Assembly (NCBI GenBank): GCA_910574205.1
Contig: CAJSYJ010000003.1
Location: forward strand, 372,001-436,000
Reading direction: 5' to 3'
DNA: 64,000 nucleotides
Source of the DNA: Bacteroidales bacterium
GTDB lineage: Bacteria; Bacteroidota; Bacteroidia; Bacteroidales; Rikenellaceae
Of this stretch, positions 45,359-53,809 are shown in pieces; the stretch's first letter is position 1, and each line of letters starts with the position of its first letter. Under the pieces are notes generated by a model. That model saw nothing but the letters and a program-made list of their open reading frames with translations, made no database searches and was not told the origin of the DNA. The position numbers and the translations under genes are program-made.

Positions 45359-45864
45359 TGCGCAAAATATTACTGATACTAAGCCTGTTGATCGTCTGCG
45401 CCGCGAGCGCCGACGCACAATACGTAGCACGTTTCAAATCGCGTCTGGCCGAGCGTTCGGCCTCGGGCGCGAGAGTCGACGTAGCCGAAGACGACTCGGC
45501 GGCCGATGCCGTGCGACAGAGCGACATGCGTTACAGGCCGTTGTCGGTAAAGGGCTATCGCGTGGTCATATTCTTCGACAACGGACAGTACGCCAGCGAC
45601 AAGGCGCGCGCCATAAAGAGCTCGTTCGAGCACAAGTATCCCCACGTCAACGCCTATCTGGTCTACGAGAGCCCCTATTTCAAGGTATCGGTCGGCGACT
45701 GCCTCTCTATGGAGGAGGCCGTAATCCTGATGAACGAGATCGGGGGCGACTTCCCCACAGCCTTTCCCAAGAACGAAGAGATATCGCTGACCGAGCTTAC
45801 TGACGTAAGAAGCCGCCGCAATACGACTGCCGAGCAGGCCGAGGGGCAGGCTGCCGCAAGGTAA
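45358..45864 (+). CDS. SPOR-domain protein
   Basis: A 168-residue secreted protein with a signal peptide ending SADAQ (about residue 20). The C-terminal half (about 67-145) holds a SPOR domain: GYRVVIFFDNGQ, then YPHVNAYLVYESPYFKVSVGD and a MEEAVILMNEIGG segment. SPOR domains bind denuded peptidoglycan glycans, often at division sites. In Bacteroidota this short form is common next to menaquinone or permease genes. It is the last gene of the operon. Confidence 0.85.
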   Translation: MRKILLILSLLIVCAASADAQYVARFKSRLAERSASGARVDVAEDDSAADAVRQSDMRYRPLSVKGYRVVIFFDNGQYASDKARAIKSSFEHKYPHVNAYLVYESPYFKVSVGDCLSMEEAVILMNEIGGDFPTAFPKNEEISLTELTDVRSRRNTTAEQAEGQAAAR

Positions 45865-46018
45865 TGCAGCCGGCCGCGCCGCACGCATCTGATCGCATAG
45901 TCGCAAGGCGGCATAACGAATTAGGAATATCCATTCGCCGAAATACCGACATATACCTCCGGACACCCTCTATTCGGAATATTTATACCGCTTTTATGCT
46001 GAATTTGTTTTTGGTTTC

Positions 46019-46049
46019 TTGCTTATTCGCCGCCTAATTTATACATTTG
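46019..46049 (+). promoter_or_regulatory. promoter of the Cys-rich lipoprotein
   Basis: TTGC at 46019-46022, a 19-nt spacer and TACATTTG at 46042-46049 match the Bacteroidota consensus well. The start codon is at 46089. Confidence 0.75.
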
Positions 46050-46088
46050 CGGCGTTAAGGTTACAATTACTCACTAAACTTTACTGTT

Positions 46089-46370
46089 ATGAAGAAGATT
46101 TTTATGCTGGCCGTTGTATTCGCAGCCGTTTCTATGGTGGCTTGCGGCGGTAACAAGGAGAAGAAGGCTAACGCTGCCGAGGGCGAGGCTGCTCAGACCG
46201 AGGTAGTAGATGAGCAGGCTTGCTGCGGCGAGTGCGAGGGCGCTTGCGAGGCTGAGTGCTGCGAGGCCGAGAAGGAGTGCTGCGGCGAGTGCTGCGAGGC
46301 TGAGGCAGAGGCTGTCGAGGCTGAGGTTGTCGAGGCTGAGGTTGTCGAGGCTGAGGTTGTCGAGGAGTAA
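46089..46370 (+). CDS. small Cys- and Glu-rich lipoprotein
   Basis: A 93-residue protein with a type II signal peptide (lipobox MVAC, Cys19). The mature part is highly acidic with ten further Cys, mostly in pairs (ACCGEC, AECC, KECCGECC), followed by VEAEV repeats encoded by a 15-bp tandem repeat (gtcgaggctgaggtt, three times). Paired Cys next to many Glu suggest metal binding or disulphide formation at the outer membrane, which is an inference. It has its own promoter and terminator, so it is a single-gene unit. The 15-bp repeat could change length by slippage. Confidence 0.85.
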   Translation: MKKIFMLAVVFAAVSMVACGGNKEKKANAAEGEAAQTEVVDEQACCGECEGACEAECCEAEKECCGECCEAEAEAVEAEVVEAEVVEAEVVEE

Positions 46371-46785
46371 TCCCGGCTGGCTGCAAAGGTTGAAACTCTT
46401 TCGGCCTTAATGCGTCTCGGCATAGCCCGAACAAATCGGGCAATGCTATCGGCTAAACGAAAATGCCGGCTTCGATCGTAAGATCGGAGCTTTTTTTGTA
46501 CCCTTAACTCTGTGAGCGCGTATGTTTCGACGACCTGACTGCGGCCGTCATGGGAGAGAACCGCGGAGTATTCGACTATGTATATACGCTACCCCCTACC
46601 ACTCCCTCGGGGAGGGGATTTGATCGCGCGCATTGCGCGCTCCGGGTGCAGACTGCAATGGGTTTGTGAGAATCCTTCGAAGGAGCTCGGCAAAGTGCAT
46701 ACGCCGCCCGAATGCTATGCACGCCCCGTCGACCGTTGCATTTGCCCGCCAGCCTTTCATTGCGAAAGTTTTTCGTTTCGATTCG
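46371..46785. other. intergenic region with terminator and hairpins
   Basis: The stretch contains the terminator of the Cys-rich lipoprotein, a ctccctcggggag-type GC-rich block near 46600-46615 (similar in style to the hairpin in the 10-11 kb array) and a gcgcgc-att-gcgcgc palindrome at 46626-46640. No protein gene is supported. Confidence 0.55.
46469..46497 (+). terminator. terminator after the Cys-rich lipoprotein
   Basis: A 9-bp stem gcttcgatc (46469-46477) with gatcggagc (46482-46490), one G-T pair, GTAA loop, then seven T. Confidence 0.9.
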
Positions 46786-46815
46786 TTGCCGAAACGAAAT
46801 TTTTACATACCTTTG
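46786..46815 (+). promoter_or_regulatory. promoter of the HAD-IIA phosphatase gene
   Basis: TTG at 46786-46788, a 19-nt spacer and TACCTTTG at 46808-46815 match the consensus. The leader to the start at 46854 is about 35 nt. Confidence 0.72.
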
Positions 46816-46853
46816 CAACATAAGTTCACGAAACTGCAAAACCTCGAAACATT

Positions 46854-47717
46854 ATGTCACAATTCAACCGATTCCGCTCGATATACACGGCCGACGAGCT
46901 GCGCGAGCGTCTGCGCCGCATACGCCACGTCGCACTCGACATGGACGGCACGATCTATATGGGCATGTCGCTCTTCTCATGCACAAAGCCCTTTCTGTCG
47001 GGATTGAAGGAGCTGGGCATCAGCTATTCGTTCCTCACGAACAACCCCTCGAAATCGATCGACGACTACCTGCACAAGCTCTCGAAGCTGGGCATCGAAG
47101 CCACGCGCGAGGAGATGTACACCACGGCGCTGGCCACGATCGACTACATCAAGACCAACCTGCCGCAGGCACGCCGTCTGTTCCTCTTGGGCACGCCGTC
47201 GATGATCTCTGAGTTCGAAAAGGCGGGCTTCGTCTCGACCGGCGACGACCCCGACGATGTACCCGACGCAATCGTAGCGGCTTTCGATATGACACTCTCC
47301 TACGACCGTCTCTGCCGCGCAGCATGGTGGATTTCGCAGGGTGTGCCCTACATAGCCACCAACCCCGACCGCGTATGTCCCACCGACCAGCGCGTCGTAC
47401 TGGTCGACTGCGGCTCGATATGCAAATGTCTCGAACACGCCACGGGACGCCGCCCCGATATAACGCTCGGCAAGCCCGACCCCAACATGCTCTCGGGCAT
47501 ACTCAACCGTTACGGCCTGCAACCCGACCAGATAGCCATGGTCGGCGACCGCATCTACACTGACATCGAAATGGCGCACAACGCTGCGGCCATGGGTGTT
47601 CTCGTGCTCTCGGGCGAGACGACGCTCGACGTAGCCGATAAGGCCGACAAGCAGCCCCATATAATCTGCGACGACATCGGCGTGCTGGGCGAGCTGATCG
47701 CCGAGGCGCATTCGTAA
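46854..47717 (+). CDS. HAD-IIA family hydrolase (NagD-like)
   Basis: A 287-residue phosphatase of HAD subclass IIA. Motif I is DMDGTIYMGMSLF (nucleophile Asp), motif II is SFLTNNPSKS (TNN), and motif III/IV are GKPDPNML and MVGDRIYTDIEMAHNAAAMG. The cap domain (about 75-200) is of the NagD type. NagD-like enzymes dephosphorylate small metabolites such as nucleotides or sugar phosphates; the substrate here is not known. It has its own promoter. Confidence 0.93.
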   Translation: MSQFNRFRSIYTADELRERLRRIRHVALDMDGTIYMGMSLFSCTKPFLSGLKELGISYSFLTNNPSKSIDDYLHKLSKLGIEATREEMYTTALATIDYIKTNLPQARRLFLLGTPSMISEFEKAGFVSTGDDPDDVPDAIVAAFDMTLSYDRLCRAAWWISQGVPYIATNPDRVCPTDQRVVLVDCGSICKCLEHATGRRPDITLGKPDPNMLSGILNRYGLQPDQIAMVGDRIYTDIEMAHNAAAMGVLVLSGETTLDVADKADKQPHIICDDIGVLGELIAEAHS

Positions 47718-48065
47718 TAACGAAGCGGCTCCGCCGCACAGCCCGGGCGCACGATACGGCGGCCGGACAAAGACGACGAGCCGGCATCCAGATCCCTCCG
47801 CCACGGTGTGATCAGAGCGCCGGACGATCGAATGTCGGGCGCTCCGCAGGCCGCAGAGCCGCACGGAGCGCAACGGCCTAACGGGCAGCCGGGCGGAGAT
47901 GAGACTGTAACCGTTTCGTAATATTCGCCCCTTACATATTGCAGTCCGGTCGAAAGATCGGACTGTTTTTTGTATCGTTTTCATATATTTGCACCGCACC
48001 TTCGGCGCACAGCCGCACAGCGGCATGCGGCCTCGGAGGGCGACGAAACATTATCTCACTGAATC
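47718..48065. other. intergenic region with hairpins and a terminator
   Basis: No gene is supported. It contains a GC-rich hairpin gagcgcc...ggcgctc (about 47815-47844), a terminator (47942-47972), and a TATATTTG -7 box at 47984-47991 for the next gene. The terminator is about 225 bp from the previous stop, so either the HAD mRNA has a long 3' region or a small RNA ends here. Confidence 0.5.
47942..47972 (+). terminator. rho-independent terminator
   Basis: cagtccg (47942-47948) pairs with cggactg (47959-47965), with inner gtc/gat pairing, and is followed by six T. Confidence 0.8.
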
Positions 48066-49028
48066 ATGGATCATTACATCTTTCTGGCCATAGGGCTCGC
48101 CGTTATCGTCATCGGCGCCATGCTGCTGACCGACGGCGCGGTGGCTCTGGCCGAGCGTCTGGGCATGCCCGAATTTATCGTGGGACTTACGGTGGTGGCC
48201 GTCGGCACGTCGATGCCCGAGCTGTCGGTCAGCGTCATGTCGGCTGTCAAGGGCAACAGCGACATGGCCATAGGCAATGTCGTCGGCTCCAACATATTCA
48301 ACATCTACGTCATACTCGGCCTATGCGCCATGCTCTCGCCGATCGTATTCTCGCAGACCAACATACGCCGCGACATCCCGCTGTGCATCTTCGCCTCGCT
48401 GATGCTGGGCATGTTCACGCTGGGCGGCGAGGTGCACCCCGACTGGGACAACCGCATAACGCGCCTCGAAGGCGCCATAATGCTCGCGACATACATCTCG
48501 ATGATATGGGTCGCGCTGCGGGCCGAGAAGCGCCGGCGCGCCGAGTCGGACTACCTCGCCGTCACGACCGACAAGCCCATGCCCGTGTGGAGGCTCTCGG
48601 CATACATCGTCGTCGGACTGGCGGCGCTGATCTTCGGCGGCGACATGTGCGTCGACAACGCCTCGCAGATCGCACGCCGCCTCGGCGTCAGCGAGTCGGT
48701 CATCGCCATAACGCTCGTAGCCGGCGGCACGTCGCTGCCCGAGCTGGCATCGAGCATCGCAGCCGTGCTCAAACGGCGCCCGTCGCTTGCGCTGGGCAAC
48801 GTGCTCGGCTCAAACATAGCCAACATACTGCTGATTCTCGGCACCAGCTCCGTCATCACGCCCCTCGATCTGAAAGGCGTCGCGCTGAGCGACGTATGGC
48901 TCTCCATACTCGGCTCGTTCCTGCTGCTGGCCTCGGCCGTATGGATCGGCCGCAACCGCCTCACGCGCGTCGAGGGCGGGGTATTCGTCGCCATTTACGT
49001 CGCCTATATCGCAACTCTTTTGAGTTAA
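48066..49028 (+). CDS. calcium/sodium antiporter (CaCA family, YrbG-like)
   Basis: A 320-residue inner-membrane exchanger of the K+-independent CaCA family. The duplicated alpha repeats are clear: GTSMPELSVSVMSAVKGNSDMAIGNVVGSN in the first half and GGTSLPELASSIAAVLKRRPSLALGNVLGSNIANI in the second half, each with the ion-binding Glu. About ten helices are predicted. It follows a -7 box at 47984-47991. It probably exports Ca2+ in exchange for Na+ or H+. Confidence 0.95.
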   Translation: MDHYIFLAIGLAVIVIGAMLLTDGAVALAERLGMPEFIVGLTVVAVGTSMPELSVSVMSAVKGNSDMAIGNVVGSNIFNIYVILGLCAMLSPIVFSQTNIRRDIPLCIFASLMLGMFTLGGEVHPDWDNRITRLEGAIMLATYISMIWVALRAEKRRRAESDYLAVTTDKPMPVWRLSAYIVVGLAALIFGGDMCVDNASQIARRLGVSESVIAITLVAGGTSLPELASSIAAVLKRRPSLALGNVLGSNIANILLILGTSSVITPLDLKGVALSDVWLSILGSFLLLASAVWIGRNRLTRVEGGVFVAIYVAYIATLLS

Positions 49029-49103
49029 GGCGGTTTTGTCGGAATAATTTCGTATCTTCGCCGCAAATTCGCCGCTTCGGCGGCCGACAGACAATTACGA
49101 CTT

Positions 49104-49868
49104 ATGTTGCATACGTTACAGATTTACGTCGACCGGGTGTCGCAGGGTGCGGCGGACGGATCGGTATTCTCGAATATATCCACCTCTGGCTCGATGATTC
49201 TCATGATCCTCATCGCCGTAGTCGGATACATCGTGCAGGCGCGCCTGCAAAGCGTATTCTCGAAATACTCCGAGGTATCCTCGCCGGGCGGCATGACCGG
49301 AGCAGAGCTGGCCGAGAAGATGCTGCGCGACAACGGCATCGACAACGTGCGCGTGACGCATGTCAAGGGACATCTTACCGACCACTTCGATCCCCGCACG
49401 TTGACCGTCAACCTCAGCGACAGCGTATACTCCTCGCGCAGCGTGGCGGCAGCGGCCGTCGCCTGCCACGAGTGCGGCCACGCCATACAGCACGCCACGG
49501 GCTACGCACCGCTTACCCTGCGCTCGCAGCTGGTGCCGATCGTCAGCTTCTCGTCGCAGATCGCCACGTGGGTCATACTGGCCGGCATAGCTCTGCTGGC
49601 CGCAACCGACAACGCCATACTATGCTGGATCGGCATAGGCCTCGTCGCGATGTCGGCGCTCTTCTCGATCGTAACGCTGCCCGTCGAGTACAACGCCTCG
49701 GAGCGGGCGCTGGCATGGCTCTCGTCGAGCGGCACACTGCGCGGCGAGCAGCTCGACTCGGCACGCACGGCACTGCGCTGGGCTGCACGCACCTATCTGG
49801 TGGCGGCACTGAGCGCCATAGCCACCATATTATATTACATCTCGATCATATCCTCTCGCAGGGACTAA
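49104..49868 (+). CDS. zinc metallopeptidase, YugP/neutral zinc peptidase family
   Basis: A 254-residue membrane protein. The zinc-binding motif HECGH (in VACHECGHAIQHA) is intact. One N-terminal helix (about 30-47) and further helices near 155-172, 177-195 and 228-248 place the active site near the membrane. TLPVEYNASERA is a family signature. The Bacillus homologue YugP is of unknown function. It is 4 bp before the SGNH gene and may be in the same transcript. Confidence 0.9.
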   Translation: MLHTLQIYVDRVSQGAADGSVFSNISTSGSMILMILIAVVGYIVQARLQSVFSKYSEVSSPGGMTGAELAEKMLRDNGIDNVRVTHVKGHLTDHFDPRTLTVNLSDSVYSSRSVAAAAVACHECGHAIQHATGYAPLTLRSQLVPIVSFSSQIATWVILAGIALLAATDNAILCWIGIGLVAMSALFSIVTLPVEYNASERALAWLSSSGTLRGEQLDSARTALRWAARTYLVAALSAIATILYYISIISSRRD

Positions 49869-49872
49869 ACGG

Positions 49873-51531
49873 ATGAAAGGCAGAAAAAACTCCTCGATAA
49901 GGAGCTATCTGACGATCGTAACGGCCGCGGCAGGCATCGTCGCCACGGCACTCATCCCGCCGTGCGACGTTCTCGGCATACGGCTGCACCGCACCGTCGT
50001 ACTGCCCGGCCTGATACGCTTCGAGAGCGACGAGGCTGAGAGCATCGTCGAGTACGAGGCCGACATCGAGCGTCTCGAAGAGCAGCTCGCGGCAATCGAG
50101 GTCGAGGAGCCCACCGTGCCGCAGCCTGCGGCCGACACCCTCGCACAGGAGCCGCCCGTGCAGACGAGGTTCGAGATGCTTTTCGAGACGCCTGTCGGAC
50201 GTGGGCGCATAGCCTCCGTCGACGAGATCGAGGAGGGCATAGCCGAAGACTTCGTTCCGATCGAGGATTTCGACACGCTGCCACGCACGCGGTTCGAGGA
50301 ATTCATCGACCGCATGGTCGACGGACAACCCGTGCGCATAGCCTTCATGGGCGACTCGTTCATCGAGGGCGACATCCTGACGGCCGATCTGCGCGACGGC
50401 TTGCAACGCCTCTTCGGCGGCTGCGGCGTAGGCTTCGTGCCGTGCGACATACCCTTCGCCACATCCCGCAAGACGGTCAAACGCCGCTCGGCGGGGTGGG
50501 ACTCTTACAGCATCATGAAGCCCAAGGCGGCGCCCGGCGAGCTGCGCGACCTGTTCTTCGTCTCGGGCTATATCTCGCACGGCGGCCCAGGCGCCGATAC
50601 CCGGTGGCAGACCGCCACGGCCTATCCCACTCTCGACAGCTGCACGACAGCGCGCATACTGCTCATCAGCCGCGAGCGGAGCAGCATCGAGGTCACGCTC
50701 GACGACACGCTCAGCCGCCGCTTCGACATGACGGGCGACAAGGCGCTGCGCGAGATACGCATCGACCACCCCTACCGCTCTGTGCGCATGAAGATCATCG
50801 ACGGCCATGCCGTATGCTACGGCATAACCATGGAGTCGCCCGACGGGGTAAGGCTCGACAACTTCTCGGTGCGCAGCAACAACGGCCACGCCATATTCGG
50901 CACCAGCCCGGTAATCAACCGCGAGGTCGACGCCGTGCTGGGCGGCTACGATCTGGTCGTGCTGCAATACGGCCTCAACATCATGCAGCCCTCGCAGCGC
51001 AACTATACCCGCTACCGCGACCAACTGCGCGACATGATAGCCTATGCCCGGCGCTGCTTCCCGCGCGCCGCCGTACTGGTCATGGGCGTCAGCGACCGCT
51101 GCGTCAAGAATGCCCAGAGCGGAGCATACGAGACCGTCGCCTCGGCCGAGGCGCTGACGGCATACCAGCGCGCCGCCGCCGACAGCTGCCGCGTCGCATT
51201 CTGGGACACGCGGCGCGCCATGCAGCGCTACGGCGGCATGAAAGGCTTCGTCTCGCGACGCTGGGCAGGCGGCGACTACACCCATATCAACTACGCCGGA
51301 GGCCGTGCCGTGGCACAGGCGCTGCTCGATGCCATAAGGGTGCAGGCGGCTGCGGCGCGGCAAGAGCTCGACATACGGCAGGCCGACGAGATGCAGCGCA
51401 TGCGCATCATCGCCGAGCGGTACCACCGCCGCGACAGCATCGCCCGGGCCAAAGTAGAGGTCATAAGCAATATGGTCGATACAATCTTCGACCGCGCGGC
51501 CGAACCCATTACCGAAACCCGGCAAATGTAA
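49873..51531 (+). CDS. SGNH/GDSL-like hydrolase with N-terminal membrane anchor
   Basis: A 552-residue envelope protein. A hydrophobic segment near residues 12-30 is an anchor. An acidic linker (about 50-140) precedes the SGNH domain: the Ser is in GDSFIEGD (Ser162), block III is close to QYGLNIMQ, and the Asp/His pair is in DYTHINYAGG (Asp468, His471). The C-terminal tail is helical and charged. It begins 4 bp after the zinc peptidase and ends 6 bp before an MBOAT acyltransferase. SGNH and MBOAT pairs usually add or remove acetyl groups on secreted glycans, and this is the likely role. Confidence 0.86.
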   Translation: MKGRKNSSIRSYLTIVTAAAGIVATALIPPCDVLGIRLHRTVVLPGLIRFESDEAESIVEYEADIERLEEQLAAIEVEEPTVPQPAADTLAQEPPVQTRFEMLFETPVGRGRIASVDEIEEGIAEDFVPIEDFDTLPRTRFEEFIDRMVDGQPVRIAFMGDSFIEGDILTADLRDGLQRLFGGCGVGFVPCDIPFATSRKTVKRRSAGWDSYSIMKPKAAPGELRDLFFVSGYISHGGPGADTRWQTATAYPTLDSCTTARILLISRERSSIEVTLDDTLSRRFDMTGDKALREIRIDHPYRSVRMKIIDGHAVCYGITMESPDGVRLDNFSVRSNNGHAIFGTSPVINREVDAVLGGYDLVVLQYGLNIMQPSQRNYTRYRDQLRDMIAYARRCFPRAAVLVMGVSDRCVKNAQSGAYETVASAEALTAYQRAAADSCRVAFWDTRRAMQRYGGMKGFVSRRWAGGDYTHINYAGGRAVAQALLDAIRVQAAAARQELDIRQADEMQRMRIIAERYHRRDSIARAKVEVISNMVDTIFDRAAEPITETRQM

Positions 51532-51537
51532 GTCATC

Positions 51538-53070
51538 ATGGAGTATCCGATATTGGCCGACAACCTGCCACAGTGCATCCGACAGTTGCTGCTCTACGAT
51601 GCCGGCGACCCGATAACGCTCGCCGGAGGCTTTTTCCTTATGGCGTTCGTAGTCTTCATGACCGGTTACACGGTCATTAAGAACTTCGCGCGCCTGCGCC
51701 CCCTCTACGTCCTGCTCTTCTCGCTCTACTTCTACTACAAGCTCAGCGGAGTGTGGCTGCTGCTGCTCGCGGGTGTGGCGCTCTCGGACTTCATCATAGG
51801 CCGCTGCGTGGCACGTTCGAAGCGGCACGGCCGGCGCGGCAGGGGCTGGGTGGCGCTGACGGTCATCATCGACGTGGCTATTCTGGCATGGTTCAAGTCG
51901 GCGGGATTATTCGCCGAGCTTATCGACGGACTCTACGGCGAGGGCACGCTCGATCTGGGCAAGGTAGCGGCACCTGCCGGCGTCTCGTTCTTCGTATTCC
52001 AGTCCATATCGTATGTCATAGATATATACCGCGGCCGCATCGAACCACTGTCACGACCGACCGAGTATCTGTTCCTGCTGTCGTTCTTCCCCAAGATGTT
52101 CCTCGGACCGCTGGTCGACAACGCCGACTTCATATCGCAGATCCGCGCGCCGCGTCTCTATATATCGAAGCAGGATGTCGGACGCGCGGCGCGTCTTATC
52201 GCCGGCGGACTGATAAAATACGCCGTCATAGCCAAGTGCCTCGGCGTGATGCTGGTGCACCCGGCATTCGCTGGCGAGATGGGCGGCGGCGGCTTCGTGG
52301 CGCTTATGGCCGTATACGGCTTCACGATGCAGATATACTGCGACTTCTCGGGATATACCGACCTGGCTCTGGGCGTAGCTCTGCTAATGGGATTCCGCCT
52401 GCCGCAGAACTTCGCGGCGCCATACCACTCGGCTACAATTACCGAGTTCTGGCGCAGGTGGCATATTTCGCTCTCGACGTGGCTCCGAAACTACCTCTAC
52501 ATATCGCTCGGCGGCAACCGCCGCGGACGTATCCGCACATACATCAATCTGATACTTACCATGTTTCTGGGCGGACTGTGGCACGGCGTCGGCATGACAT
52601 TCGTCGTGTGGGGACTGCTGCACGGCATAATGCTCGCGCTGCACAAGATATGGCTCGCCGTCATCCCCGGCGCCCAGACAGTCGGATACCGCATGCCGCT
52701 CTGGCGCCGCATACCGGGTGTGGTGCTGACATTCCATATAGTCGCTCTGGGGTGGCTCTTCTTCACGGCCGGCGACCTTTCGCAGGCGATGGGCATGCTC
52801 GAAAGCATCTTCCGCGATACCGACATCTCGCAGATAATGCCCACCCTCGAATCCGCCCCTGCGGCATTCGCGCTCATGGCCGTCGGCTATGCGATGCACG
52901 CCCTGCCCGCCTCGGTCGACCGAGACATCGAACGCGGCATCATCCGCGGCGGGTTCATCGTACAGGCAGCCATCGTCGTTGCGGCGGCGTGGTGCGCGAT
53001 GCAGTGCTCGGCGATGCTCGCGGCATCCGACATGGCAGGCGGCGGGCTGCCTATCTACGCAAACTTCTGA
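51538..53070 (+). CDS. MBOAT-family O-acyltransferase (AlgI/DltB-like)
   Basis: A 510-residue inner-membrane acyltransferase with about 12 helices. The MBOAT signature runs CDFSGYTDLALGVALLMGF, EFWRRWHISLSTWLRNYLYI and GGLWHGVGMTFVVWGLLHG, with the conserved His at about 349 (and His in LLHG). Such proteins pass acyl groups through the membrane to glycans or other targets, working with an SGNH partner. The SGNH gene is directly upstream (6 bp) and a PAP2 phosphatase is 4 bp downstream. The target polymer is unknown. Confidence 0.94.
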   Translation: MEYPILADNLPQCIRQLLLYDAGDPITLAGGFFLMAFVVFMTGYTVIKNFARLRPLYVLLFSLYFYYKLSGVWLLLLAGVALSDFIIGRCVARSKRHGRRGRGWVALTVIIDVAILAWFKSAGLFAELIDGLYGEGTLDLGKVAAPAGVSFFVFQSISYVIDIYRGRIEPLSRPTEYLFLLSFFPKMFLGPLVDNADFISQIRAPRLYISKQDVGRAARLIAGGLIKYAVIAKCLGVMLVHPAFAGEMGGGGFVALMAVYGFTMQIYCDFSGYTDLALGVALLMGFRLPQNFAAPYHSATITEFWRRWHISLSTWLRNYLYISLGGNRRGRIRTYINLILTMFLGGLWHGVGMTFVVWGLLHGIMLALHKIWLAVIPGAQTVGYRMPLWRRIPGVVLTFHIVALGWLFFTAGDLSQAMGMLESIFRDTDISQIMPTLESAPAAFALMAVGYAMHALPASVDRDIERGIIRGGFIVQAAIVVAAAWCAMQCSAMLAASDMAGGGLPIYANF

Positions 53071-53074
53071 TGTT

Positions 53075-53659
53075 ATGACCACTTGGGACTGGGGAATATT
53101 CAAGGCTCTCAACTTCGACGGCGGCACGGCTACGGACGCCGCAATGGAGGCCGTGTCGGGTATCGTGATGTGGATACCGCTCTATCTGCTGATACTGTGG
53201 CTGGTGTGGCGCCGCGGCGGGTGGCGCGCGCTGGTGCTCTTCGCCGTGCTCGTCGCAGCCGCAATGGGCATGGCCGACATGATAGCCGGCATATTCAAAC
53301 ATTCGGGGCCCCTGAAAGATTTGTGGCCGTCGTTCGAGGCACGCCCGCGGCCGATGTTTACCGAGGCTCTCGGAGCGATACATGCGCCCTCGCTCGACCA
53401 CGGCGCATACGGCACCGTCTCGTCGCACGCCGCAACGGTCGCTGCGCTGTCCTTAATGTCGATCGGCGCCATACGGCGCCGCACGTTCACATGGGGGATG
53501 ATAGCCGTATGGCTGCTGATATGCTACTCGCGCATCTATCTGGCCTGCCATTTCCCGGCCGATCTGCTGTTGGGCAGCGCGGTCGGACTCGCCGCCGGAG
53601 GGTTTTGCGCATGGATCTACGGGCGGATCTGCAAGAGGATCCCGCACGGGGAAGAATAA
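53075..53659 (+). CDS. PAP2-family membrane phosphatase
   Basis: A 194-residue inner-membrane phosphatase. The PAP2 motifs are FKHSGPLKDLWP...RPRP (K-R-P type), VSSHAATVAALS (SSHA) and YSRIYLACHFPADLLLGS (SR..HxxxD). Five to six helices are predicted. The start at 53075 is chosen because it is the first ATG after the MBOAT stop and begins a sensible helix pattern. Lipid phosphate or undecaprenyl-diphosphate are possible substrates. It seems to be the last gene of the SGNH-MBOAT run. Confidence 0.9.
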   Translation: MTTWDWGIFKALNFDGGTATDAAMEAVSGIVMWIPLYLLILWLVWRRGGWRALVLFAVLVAAAMGMADMIAGIFKHSGPLKDLWPSFEARPRPMFTEALGAIHAPSLDHGAYGTVSSHAATVAALSLMSIGAIRRRTFTWGMIAVWLLICYSRIYLACHFPADLLLGSAVGLAAGGFCAWIYGRICKRIPHGEE

Positions 53660-53710
53660 GCGCACCGGCGGGGGCGTAGTTTTTCAATTTTTTCGTATCG
53701 TCGACCGCGA

Positions 53711-53776
53711 CGAATATTCCGCCGCTGGGCAAATTGCAAGTAAACTTGCATTTGCACTTACTTATTAGTATCTTTG
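53711..53776 (+). promoter_or_regulatory. 66-bp promoter module before lysS
   Basis: It starts cgaatattcc and includes GGCAAATTGC, the inverted repeat TGCAAG-TAAA-CTTGCA (53735-53750), TTG at 53746-53748, a 20-nt spacer and TATCTTTG at 53769-53776. Its length and internal layout equal those of the two copies in the CRISPR leader. Confidence 0.75.
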
Positions 53777-53809
53777 CAGCAACTAATAATAGTTTAACAC
53801 GAACATACT

